Shown in pieces: positions 1 to 11,574 of a stretch of 64,000 nucleotides of DNA. A program made the position numbers and the translations under genes. This DNA comes from Agrocybe praecox. Its lineage: Eukaryota; Basidiomycota; Agaricomycetes; Agaricales; Agrocybaceae. The stretch covers positions 3,844,001 to 3,908,000 of the forward strand of contig OZ024842.1 of assembly GCA_964017145.1 (NCBI GenBank), read 5' to 3'. Numbering within the stretch: the stretch's first letter is position 1; each line of letters begins with the position of its first letter. A model generated the notes under the pieces. It was given only the letters and a program-made list of their open reading frames with translations. It was not told the DNA's origin and ran no database searches.

Positions 1-3000
1 CTCGAGACAGTGGATGCTCGTCTGGCAGGTCTGTCCTGGGCGCAGAGACGGGAACGGCGGCGAATAAGAGACCCATAAGCCTACATGCAGAGGTTCGTAC
101 CCATGCATGTGGGAACAAAAGATGTTCAACGATTGCTGACCAGTCGACTTTATCGTCCTGGGTCGCGAAGTCTGGGAAAACCTTAAGGATCTTGGCCAGA
201 ACGGTGAGAGAGTGGTAAGGAAGGTGCCATTCGATTTCGATGTCCATGAGCGAATTTTCTTCCTCTTCTTCGGCAGCGACAATCCATGAGGAACTCCGTT
301 TCAAGGCGGCTTTGAGGTCGTCGAGGATAGCTAACACGTATGATGTAGTATCAGCTTGTGCGACGTCTACCACAAATCCATACACCTGTAGCGAAACCCA
401 GGAAAGCAACGGTTGAGCCGTTTGGGAAGCCCATGTATGTAAATGCGAAAGCAAGATGGTAAGCCGTTCGTCGTCTAATCTTGACCAGAGGTTCTTTATT
501 AGCTGAGAAGCCATTTCACGGCACTTGGCCGACTCATCGTTGGCGATTACCATGACCAAAGTCACGAACAAGAGGTCGGCGTATTCCTGGATAAGACTTG
601 CTTGGAACTTCACGATAACTGCTCCTAATAACTCCATAATACTTGTGCGGCCACTTTCGTGAATATATGACAGATTCTTTGCGAAGAAGGACATCTGGTT
701 TCGAAGGCGTCCCTTACCCTGAGGATAGTCAAGTAGGAATTGGAGTAGAACGCCGCGGCATAGTTCTTGAACTTGGGGTGATTGACTGGTCACTGCTACC
801 TCAGAAACCTTTTCCATCAAGTCATATATCTCTGGCACAACGAATTTTCGCGCGACGATTGCCCTAAGCAAAGTAAAAACGGAAGCTTGACGCTCCGGGT
901 CCTCAAGATCTGGAGAAAGAAGTTCGATGAGATATACCAAGTCCTTCTCCTTCACTTGTACAGGTGGGCCGTCACGAAGAATAGCGCCTAATGATTTGAA
1001 TGCGACCTGAACGAGTTCGGCTTCAGTGTTTCCAGTTTGTCTGATAATATCGAGAATTTGTTGCACAAAAACTGGGAGGGACTTTGAAACGGATTTGAGG
1101 GGACATTTAGAAAGACCAGCGGCACAACGCATTCCAATAATCAAGACAGCAGCGTTTGTTGAATATAATGTGTTTCCGACGACCACAACGATCGACTCTA
1201 ACCGAGAAAGTTGGGCTGGATCTCGGAAGTCAAAACGGTTTCGTTTGAGGGCGGTGTTCAGGAGTTCCAAACCAAATGTCACAAATCTAAAATTGAAAAA
1301 TTAATTATAAAGAAATTTCGTTAGATCGAAGCTAACGCACCTGAATGAATTGGTCGCATAATGGTCGACCTCTGACGTTGCTTTTATTTTTGTCTGAACA
1401 ATAGCATCACCTTTGACCTGCTGCTTACGACGCGAAGGAGTTTGCTGTAAAAACTTGGCATTTTGACTGATGAGCGTGTTGCACAGTGCCAGTAGCTCAG
1501 TTTGGACCAGATGTTTGTTGCTATTCAAGCCGGTAGATATCCGCTTGAGGACTTCTTCAACGAGAGCCATAACCTTCATGGATTCTGTTTCCTGCATGAT
1601 CGACTTGACCGGGAGCAAAAGGCTGCTGATTTTTGCAGGAGTAATAAATTTCGCTACTACCGCAAAGGAGTCCAGTCCTCTTGATGACGAAGCACGGACT
1701 TCTCGCATCTTAGTTTGGAAACCTTCAGCCTGGACATCCTTTCCAGATTCACCGAAAATGACCTCAGCAGAAATATACGCAACATCATTAACACAGTTGT
1801 CGAGTATTGAGAAGTTTTCTGCGTGTTCGCCAGATGTGACATGTAGAACCAATGAATGTACAACGTAAGCAAGGACATGCAATTGTGGACCACGTAAGAG
1901 CGCGGCCCTCAACTCTCGAAGGACAATCGGAAGATAAGTTGGTCCGAGAGTGACAGCTATCCGATTGAGAGAGTCTCTGGTGAGGTCTCGTGTTTCCTGT
2001 GACTTGCTGCGAAGGATTTGACTCAGGATGGTCACCAGTCGGGTAATTTGGATATCTCGAGTAGCGACCGGAAGATGTTTAGCGACAGTAACAATACCGA
2101 TTGAAATGGGAATACGGGTATTATCGTCTGTGGTCTTATCATGTTTTTCAAGGTGGTTCAAGAGGTTGGGGAGGAGCCGGAGGTTGACTGCATCAGCAAT
2201 GCGTGCCGTAGTCTTCGACGCTCGTTCCGTTGCATTTTTTTGCTCGGATGATTCTGGATCCACTAGCTGCTCGTCTTCGTCTTCATCTTCTTCCGCACCT
2301 GCTTCATCCTTTTCTGCCTCCGGGACAGCGACGACTTCTTCCATAGGGAAGTGGAAATTGTCCAACAAGGCTACCAATGTCCGTATATAAACACGCTCAG
2401 ACTCGTCTCTCGCCTTTGATAACTTGATGTACTTCTGAACCAATGCATAATAAGCACCCCATGCAAGTTGCTTAGCCATGCGACCCGTAGCCAGAATTGC
2501 ATCGTTGACAAGATGGTGATCGACAGAAGTTGTTGAAGTGATATAGTTGCTGACAAGAGGCACGAATACATCTGATATGGTGGTGCTCCGCAAATGGCCT
2601 TCGTTACAGTGGTCAGCCAAACGACGAAGGGCTCTTGAACGACGATGAATCTGGATATGAAGGATGTTATTGAAAAAGTTGGCTTCCTCGTCGCCACCCT
2701 CTAGAAGTATTCTCATCTCCTGTAATGATGGCACATCCTCGCATTTCTCGACGGAGTACGCGATGACACCCAGGACTTCGCTCCGGACTAATTCATTTTT
2801 TGATCGTAATCCATTCTTCAGCCCAGGATAAAGAATTTTCAAGAAGATATCTTCATGATTAGTTGATGCATGAGCCGCCACAAGATCGATGAAGTGACGC
2901 ATAGCATACGATGCGCTATTGCGAACAGCCAATTCAATTGGATCTTGGATGAAGTTGAGCATATTGTATAAAACAGGCAGCCAATCCGATGATGATAGTG

Positions 3001-6000
3001 ATTTGTACAGTTTTTCGTTCAAGGAGGCGAAAGCATCGAGACGGCGATCAAAGTCGGGCTCATCCATCCTCTTCTGTGAATATGCATTCATAGACTCCAA
3101 TAGGTTCGCCACTTCTGTTAACGTACTGTCAAGGGACGCAAGACGATGGAAAGTAGTGACCAGAACCAGTCGAGCAGGTCTTGACCGCAGACTTTGGAAC
3201 AGTTGCGAGAAAAGGCCATACGTCTTCTGATATGTCGCAGATTGCCCGTCCTTCATATCAGGAATGAGGTGAATTAGCTCTCCGATCGTCTTCACTAGGC
3301 CAAGTTTAACTTTCTCGGGAACCAATTTTGCTGGTCTGCGCAATAAAGGGTTAAACAAGTTCAGGAGAGTGGAAGCCTGTTCTGAATTTGTAGAGTATTG
3401 GGCGATTTCCGAGAGTATATGAATCTGTCTTTGGCCTACTGGAGTGGCAATAGTCGAAAGCCCTTTCGTCCTTTCCATCAGGAGTGATAGGTTGGATAAA
3501 AGATGAGAGACGTGAGGCTTTAAGACGTTGTCTCGCGTATAGTCATCTTCTGTCGAACAGCTGAGGATGTTGTCGATGATATCATATATTCTGGAAACAA
3601 CGGCGGGTTTGACATTCGTCGCAACGAGGCAATCATAAATCCTAGGCAGCGTGGTATCGTTGTAATCGACCAAAAGTGGAATATAGACACCATCCACCGT
3701 CCATACATAAAACAATTCAAGCAGTGAAGATGGCGCCTGGGTATTCTCTTTATCGAAAGCGGGCAGTCGCGGTGTGATTAACCAATTGAAGACGGAGGGC
3801 ATGTACGGTGAGAAATCGAACAAAATTGGTATCCGGAAGAAATCGCCGAATCTCTTCAACCCCAACTCCCTTATCGACCGGACAGTTTTGGTGGAACCCG
3901 AGCTCAAATCAAGAGCGTCCAAGTCATCCACTAACTCGGGCTCGTCAACTTCACCTGAAGCTGTCTTTGTATCACCGGCGGTCATCGGTTTGCTCCGGTC
4001 TATATGTGCTTGTGCTGTTGCAGTAAGGTTGATGGTCATACCAAGCAATGCAGGCCAATAGCTCGTAACTCTCGATCCAAGGTTCTTCAAAACATCCCCA
4101 AGGAGTGTCAGATAACCCCCAACTTGCTTCTCCGATATGCTCCCACTCTCCATGTCAACGGTGGTGACCTCGAAAGCGCTTTCGTCCCCGGAACCTTTAA
4201 CAGAGGAAGAAGACCTATCCCAACCAAAAGGCTTAAGCATCAAGTCGACCACCAAGCCAAGTTCTTGGTCTGTACACCTAGCGAAGGCACTTAATACAGC
4301 AGCACGCCTGTCTGCTCCGCCGCTACCCCGACCTCGACCTTTCTTCTCAAGCATAACACCGAATAAAAGACGCGTGATCACATCTATGACCTCGCTACGC
4401 GAAGCCACTGGGATATCATCCACCTCCAGTAGCGCGAGCTCATCCCTCCAACGGGTATCATCCAACAACGCGCGGATGCGATCCTCGTAAGGCGATAAAT
4501 GGGGGGACTTGTACGCAAACAAGCAGTTCAGAGATATGTTTTGTAGGGCGCGGTCCGGATGAGACAGGCAAGCAACGTATAAGTTTCGAAGAGATTCCGT
4601 AGAATATAATGCCTTCGGATTCGAGAGCTTGGAAAAGAGTGTAAGCCATGAAAGGAGTTTGGTCTTCGGTAATGCACTCGGAATGGAAGGATTCTGGCTT
4701 TCGTTCAATGTAAGGAAATGGGGGATGATATCGCGATTGTGCTTCTCCACCAATGACGAGCATTCACCTAGTGTAGAAAGAAGTTGGTGCTCATAAGATT
4801 GAAGGTCAAATCTTTGCTCGTGTTCTTGAACCTGTAACGCCGTTAGGATTTTCATCAACTGTTTCGCTGAGACCTAAACCCACCTTGGTCAGCCTCTTTC
4901 TCTCCCTTTCAGGATCATCCCACACAATAACGATGCTACGCAATTTATGGGCGCTAGGATCTCGCCACGTCCTCTCTTCCTCCCACGGATCCGAGTCATC
5001 GTGAATGCCCTCTTCTTCCTCAACCACTTCTTGATCTCTCTCTGACGATTGAGATTGTGACGGGGATATGATACTCGTCGGTTCAGACGTAGTCACTTTG
5101 CGAAGCTCTTCGAAAAGCAATCTCCAAACCAGGTCTCCAAATCGCTGACCCAACGACGATAAAGCAGCAGCAGCAGGGGACCAAAGAGGCCTTAAATTGA
5201 CTTTGAGTTGTGCTATTAACCATCTTGCGCAAAGGTCGGCGCCTTTCTCATCGCCAACAACCTGGCCAACGCGCCCAATCCGCAATACCCTTTCCCTAAC
5301 ACCTTGAAGATCGAGAGACACCTCTTCGCCCTGAAGACATCGTTTGAGAACCTCAACTTGGTCATGTTGCGGGTCGGCCAGCTTGCTATCGAGCAAACGT
5401 AAAGCGGCTAACCGCAAGGGACGCAAATGTGAAATAAGAGCACCGCGCAACGAAGGATATATTCTTTGAAGTGCAATGGTTTTGATAGTCGAGCTATCAA
5501 TGGAATGATCAACCCAGTATCTTGTCACAAAAAATGCCCACAATCTTACCTAGAATTTGCGATTGCTGTGATACCAGAAAGAACCTCATGCGACCAAGAC
5601 CACCTGTCAATGCAATTTATCGCCCATTTCTCGACGTTTAGCTTGTCAGACCATTCGACGACATCGCGTTTGGCTATGGTTCTCATACACAACCCCAATA
5701 TTCGCGCAGAAGCAGAGGCAACTTCGTCTTCGGGATCGGTGAAAGTGGCGGCAACATGAAATTCCACGATATCTATCAACGGCGTCGTTATAGGGCTTGG
5801 GCATAACGGTATGAGTGTTAGGATATCATCAAGGAGGAGTACCTGAAAATTTCTTAGGCCAAATTTATACACCATGTATTGGAGGGAAATGACTCACTAA
5901 GTCCGTAGAAGCCACTTTCCATGAATCATTCGCCAACTGCGCTGACACAACAGCCTCAATTTTCTTTCTCCAAACCATGTCTACCTCGTTGACACTTCCT

Positions 6001-7656
6001 AACTTCGATCCCTTTTGCAAACCAGCTAAGAATGCGATAAAATGTTTCTGGTTATGAGTCATTAAACCCAAGTCTGGTTTTGTCATGGACTTCAGAAGGA
6101 CGGGCATAGCGACGAGATTCCATCCGCCCCAGCCTGCATCTGCGAGACATAGATGCAATTTTAACGTGAAGGAGAGTTGGTTTTGCGCAAACGAGATCTG
6201 TTCTTGCTGACTAGATGTCGATGTAGCCCAAATACACTGTAAGAATTTCAGACCCGGTCCTAGCCATAAAGACATATCGCCCGCCATATACAACGCCGTC
6301 ACATAGCGAAGCAGTTGCGTGTGGTTATTGGGATAAATGGGAAGGTCTGTAAGATTTGAGAAGAGAGCAGACTTTTGGGCGACTACCCAATAACAGTTAG
6401 ATATATAACGTGAGAGAGAGATTGCAAAATGAACGTACCGGTTAACCTTGAACCTTGTCGTACACCGCAGAGAACCGCTGCAACTTCCGTCATTCTGTTC
6501 AATGTTGCAATATTTTCGACGTTGCTTTCTTTCACGATCATAAGAAGTTGATCAGTTATAATTTGTCCGATCAGGGTGAACTGCTCCGCGTGTTTTACAT
6601 GATGGATGAGAGCGGTGAGGGTGCGACGAAGTAGTGTGTATGTCGCTCTCGGCTCAGTAGTGGAAAGATAATATGAAACGAGGGGTGTAAATATCGACGG
6701 CGCGCAAGTGTGTAAAGTCTGGGACACGGACTGTGGAAGTTTGGTGATTTAGTATCCAGTGCAATATTGACAATCAACGACGCACCTTGCAAGCATAAAC
6801 AACTACCCAGGCGCTAGCATCCTCCATCGATGCTGCGTTTTCAGCCAGCAGCCGTACAGCCTTTTCTCGTGTTCCAGTTTTCATCCGCCTCAGGACCCCA
6901 CCCCATACTTCAGCCACCGCCCTCTGTATTTCGGCAAGACACTTTGGGAGCACATTGCATATTAGTGCCCATGTTTCTTCAAGCAATTTGGTATCGATAT
7001 CGGGAATAAGAAGGTATCTGAAAACCGACGAAAAGGTTTCCAATAGACATGTAAGAACTTGAGCAGATATATTTCGGGGAAGAAGTCCGAGCAAATTCTC
7101 CAGCAAGGATGTATAGATGGGCGAGAGGGTTGTACGAAGATCGTGGGCCATTTTCTGCAGTAAACTGGATGCGAAGATCAGCACAAGTAGTATTTGTTCA
7201 TACTCGTACTTACTCCAAGAGTGCTCTCAACCCTTCGTCGTCTGCATATTTGAACGCGTCTGACCATAATTCGTAGATCTCTCGCCAGTTGTGCAAAAGC
7301 AGAGGCATCGAAGCTGATAAACCATCTGCTTTGTTTGCGAATTGAATAAAGCTGGATGCAAGATTCAATTGCCTCCAATGATCCAGAGTTTGGTGAAAAT
7401 GTGAATCATTATCCTGCGAACGTGGTCAGGGCGACAATTACAAAACATATTCAATTTACGTACCCCAACCTCGTCTCGTAAATGACTTTGATTGAATGTC
7501 GACGGTAAGTGAACTTCCTTCAAAGACTTGCTGTACGATTGATGCTGCAGAAACTGAGAATTGCAGATTTAGGAGAACCATGAGACCACACACCTTGAAC
7601 CGTTTGGGAACTGGAACAAAGTCCTCCTCCTCCTCGTGGTCATATTCTGTGTCCAT
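1..7656 (-). CDS. utp20: Utp20/DRIM-like small-subunit processome HEAT-repeat protein (3' end missing)
   Basis: The product belongs to the Utp20 family of very large alpha-helical HEAT-repeat proteins, which act in the nucleolar SSU processome during U3-dependent 18S rRNA maturation. About 2,396 codons are visible and the C-terminus runs off the left edge; family members are about 2,500-2,800 residues. Start ATG is at 7656 (MDTEYDHEEEEDFVPVPKRFK). Introns, all with GT-AG on the minus strand, are 7554-7593, 7414-7463, 7165-7213, 6731-6785, 6383-6438, 5843-5897, 5494-5549, 4832-4883 and 1287-1340; phases agree at each junction. Diagnostic stretches include RIYPSLRGALISHLRPLRL, ARCTDQELGLVVDLMLKPF and, near the left edge, VVPEIYDLMEKVSEV and QFLLDYPQGKGRL. 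An acidic Glu/Asp run (about 2255-2330) lies in the long exon. The family call rests on these motifs and on length. The first acceptor is ambiguous by 9 nt (see findings). Confidence 0.93.
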
Positions 7657-8335
7657 CTCAGTTCTTCCGTGAGTCTAATGTCTATGAATTCGTCGTCCCA
7701 AATAGAGTTGATGTTCTTGATATCTTGCGCGTTAAGTAGACCAGGTCCAGCCGTTAATATTCCACTTTCTCGTCAAATGTCCTCCAAGACCAGACGATTG
7801 AAACAGTTCAAGAACGAAAACCTTTAAAATGTCGGCAAAAGTGACCAACTAAACGTGCAAACCTACACCAATTTCGCAACGTTCTCTACTGCTATCTGAA
7901 ATTTCTGGGGCTTTTGCCAATCAACAACAAGCAAATATTGAATGTCACCGGGCCGCGCGGCCGCTATGAACCTGTCAATGGAACCAATCAAAGCCCTTGC
8001 CTCGAAGTTCCTTTGTGAATCCATTATTCAACTTTTGTTCCTTTCTAACTATCACGAAGGTGACTACGATGCTTCTGAACTGCTTCACCTCTAACTTTGC
8101 TTCTTGCACCCCGCTACGTGGCGAGAAAAGGATAAGTAATACGCCTTGACTGAGACACATGGTAAATATTGGGCGCTAACCAAGCGCCAGTGTCATGTAA
8201 TCGCGGGCTTTGTAAGATATCTGGCCATCGTGTACCAACTCTTCTCAAGATGATTCTCGGCTAGGGTGCGCTATCGGTTTTTTTGCGCCCCTTCTTTGTC
8301 GCGTGTCTGCAAATTTCAACAGTATATAAACTGAG
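7657..8335. promoter_or_regulatory. Divergent intergenic region between utp20 and the dynamin gene
   Basis: This 679-bp stretch separates two divergently transcribed genes and should hold both promoters. I see no credible coding region. A 12-bp GC-rich palindrome (GGCCGCGCGGCC) lies at 7951-7962, and a TATA-like TATATAAA lies at 8323-8330 just before the dynamin ATG. Confidence 0.55.
8323..8330 (+). promoter_or_regulatory. TATA-like box of the dynamin gene
   Basis: TATATAAA lies only 6-13 bp upstream of the first ATG (8336). If it positions transcription at the usual distance, the transcript would begin inside the annotated first exon and translation would start at the in-frame ATG at 8399. 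Confidence 0.4.
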
Positions 8336-11302
8336 ATGGCAAGTAATTCTCAATCCATTCCAAGACATCGCCTTCTTCCTATATCCAACTTGCAAACCAT
8401 GTTGGAGCTTGATACCGATCCTTACCGTCCTTCCTCACCGATATCCAACATAGCATCTGAAGCTCAGACGACAACCTCGGGTATAGGCTTGTCCAATGCC
8501 CTGTTATCGAATGGAAGAAGGAAAATGCTAGACCTTGTTAACCGTCTCCATAGCACAGGGTCTGTACTTCATCTTTAATATTCGGGTGTTATTCATACTT
8601 GATAATATTTGTAGTGTACAGGTTGACATAGACCTGCCTCAGATTGCTGTTATTGGGTCACAGAGCGCTGGGAAGTCGTCCCTTATAGAAAGTATCTCTG
8701 GGATCACGCTGCCTCGCGCCGCAGGAACTTGCACTCGGTTAGTATAAGATTCACAGATATCACCCTCTCTCAATATTTGTTTTTTAACACCGCAAATTAC
8801 AGTTGTCCAACCGAAATACGTCTATCCAAGAGCACCGCAGCCTGGCAATGTGTCGTTTACTTGAGAACTCTTACTGATGCTAAAGGCCAGGCTATTGGAC
8901 AAGCCCGTAACGACGCCTTCGGAGATATCATTTATGACAAGAGCCACGTTGAAGACAGAATTAGGAGAGCCCAGAAAGCCATTCTTAACCCAAGCAAGCC
9001 AATGAAACAGTTTTTGCTTGACGATGACGGCGACAGATTCGAGTCCGAACTGAGCTTTTCTTCGAACTACGTCAGCTTGCAAATTAGTGGTCCAGAAGTG
9101 GCGGATCTGTCTTTTGTGGATTTGCCTGGTGAGTCCCTTGCCAATCGTCGATAAGGACTTTCTTGATGATTTATCCCTTCTCAAGGCTTGATTGCTAGTG
9201 TGAGCTCAAGCAGCAAAGGGGGCGGGGACGATATCGCTCTCGTCGAAAATCTAGTCACTACTTACATCAAGAAGGAAAATTGCATTGTCCTTTTGACTGT
9301 GGCTTGTGAGAGTATGTGTTTGGACCCTCCATCGTAACTTTGATACGAGTCGCTAAATAAAGAAATTAGCCGATTTCGAAAATCAAGGAGCTCACCGACT
9401 TGCGAAGGAGCACGACCCTGAAGGGAAGCGCACCATAGGTCGGTTTTTTGTTACGTCCCTTTCTCTCTCCAATTTGTGCTCATGTTCCCTCATAAGGCGT
9501 CTTAACCAAACCCGACCGCATTCCCACGGGCGAAGAAACCAATTGGCTCCCTTTCATCAGGAACGAAAAGGAGCCTCTTGTCAATAATTGGTTCTGCGTA
9601 AAGCAGCCTAGCTCGAACGACTTGAAATCCAATGTAACCTGGGCTCAGGCTAGAAAGAAGGAAGACACTTTTTTCTCTTCGGTGGCGCCATGGTGCGAGC
9701 TCGATGCTGTTTATCAAAAATACCTTCGCACTGGAAATTTGGTGGATCGCTTGAGTTCAATTTTATCAGACCTTATCTCGAAAAGGTCATTACTTTTTGG
9801 TATCTCTGGGATCGTTTGTCATTGACATTATCTCGTACAGACTCCCTCAGATCTACGAAGAACTTGAGGAAAACATTTCCATTGCCCGCAAAAACCTGGC
9901 GTTGTTGCCTCCTCCACCTTCTGACAATCCACACACGGAAATAGCATCCCTCATACATACCTTTGTGACCGAAGTCACTAGGCATATAGATGGCCTCCCT
10001 CATGCAAATGGCTTATTGCAAACTATCCGACCGATGCACGAAACTTTCAGGATAAATATAAGAAGTACAGCACCGATCTTCCGCCCATTCGAAAAGAAGC
10101 ATGATGGCATACAACATATCTCCAGGGCCCCATTCCTTGTCGCTGAAGAGGGGGTTATTTGGGAGGGCGAGGAGAGTGACTACGAAGAAGATTCCTTTTG
10201 CCATGCTGACATTTACGTTCAAATGAGGGCAAGCAAAACCAGGAAGATCTTCATTGAGGAAGTGATTCAAAGGGCCGAAGAGTGAGTGTTATTATTATTA
10301 TTATTTCCTTTCTCTTAAATTCTTCTTAACAATCGTCATTTCCAGGGCCATTACACGAGAATTCCCAGGACGTCATCCTTTCGTTGTCCAAAGGACTTTC
10401 ATGGAAGAATTTATAAAGAAATGGAAGTCCCCCGCTCTGGCCCTTTGCGCGTCTGTGCACCGTGTCATGTCAGAATATATGAAGATGTTGGTTTCGGTGA
10501 ATTTCGCGAAGTTTGGGCAAGGTTATCTTGAGCAACGTATCAAGTAAGCGACACATAAACTTTTTTTGGTTTAAATCTCTCATGATATCGTTGTCCGCAG
10601 GACTATTATACACCAACACATTGAAAAATGTCGATCCATGGCAGAAGCCAAGATTCTTTGGCTTCTCCAACTTGAGAGCCGCCCCTTTTCTCTCAATACG
10701 CATTACTTCTCTGATTATCAAGATAAATTTTTGACCCACTTCAAAGCTCAGCTCCAACGTTATGACCGCAGTGGACTAGCTCTTGCGATAGCTAAGTACA
10801 ATCAAGAAGAGTTGGAAGATAACCATTCCGTGTCAGGATCCGACGACCCAACTGGCGTTGCGAAAATCATGTCTGGCCTCGCTGAAGTTGGCCTAACTGG
10901 CATCACCCCTGATGACTTGCACAAACTTCCTGCCCCGAGCTCATTGGAACCGGCGTTGACCATCATGGCTGATGTGCGGGCATACTTTCAAGGTTCGTTA
11001 CGTTATCGTTGAACGCGGTTCTGTGACTTTTAATGACTTGCTCGTTATTCATGTTAGTTGCTTATAAACGCTTCGCCGACAACGTCCCACTGGCAATAGA
11101 CCAAGAACTCATTTGCGGCGTGCAAAACGGCCTCCTTAACACATTGTACGATCAGCTTGGAATTAACAAACCTGATGGGCACGAAATTTGCAAAGATCTG
11201 GCACAGGAAAGTCCACAGATTGCTGACAGGAGAGCGGACCTGAAAAAGAAGTTGGAAAGACTGGAAACTGCCCAGAAAGAACTTCTCGCCATCGGTTCAT
11301 AG
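8336..11302 (+). CDS. Dynamin-superfamily GTPase, Mx-like
   Basis: This is a large GTPase of the dynamin superfamily that should assemble on membranes and hydrolyse GTP. Ten exons are 8336-8559, 8615-8737, 8803-9128, 9186-9311, 9370-9438, 9497-9785, 9841-10281, 10346-10543, 10601-10992 and 11058-11302; they total 810 codons plus stop without frame conflict. The G domain shows G1 GSQSAGKSS, G2 threonine in GTCTRCPTEI, G3 DLPG and G4 TKPD. The stalk follows, and the last exon carries a GTPase effector-like segment (YKRFADNVPLAID...). I see no pleckstrin-homology or proline-rich domain, which fits the Mx/Dnm-like architecture rather than classical dynamin. ATG 8399 (MLELDTDPYR) is the alternative start, giving 789 residues. 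The target membrane cannot be read from the sequence; Mx-like is by architecture only. Confidence 0.88.
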
Positions 11303-11574
11303 ACATAGCCTCGTCTAACTTGTGTATACGAAATTTTGACTAGTCCCTATTAATATTTGCATCCTTGCTATCTTGTAATCCATTCGATATGGTTCATCCT
11401 TATCCTTATGTACAGGTATCTCGCAAAAGGCTTCATCGAGCCTGCGTATTCTTTGAGGTTTTATTTGTGAAGCGCATCCCAAATTGTCAACATGTAACAA
11501 GTGGTGTAAAATTCCAAACTTTAACGAACACTATGCGTACATTATCACAACCGAACACAAACTGACCATCATAT

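Noticed and set aside
4832..4883. Reading utp20 as separate genes starting at a methionine at 4858
   Set aside because: The methionine lies inside a 52-bp GT-AG intron. Removing it joins KRLTK to VQEHEQRF in frame with the Utp20 sequence.
5521..5549. 29-bp intron option in utp20
   Set aside because: The alternative 56-bp intron (5494-5549) fits the size of neighbouring introns and keeps the phase.
10285..10303. ATT trinucleotide run
   Set aside because: A short microsatellite inside a dynamin intron; no sign of function.
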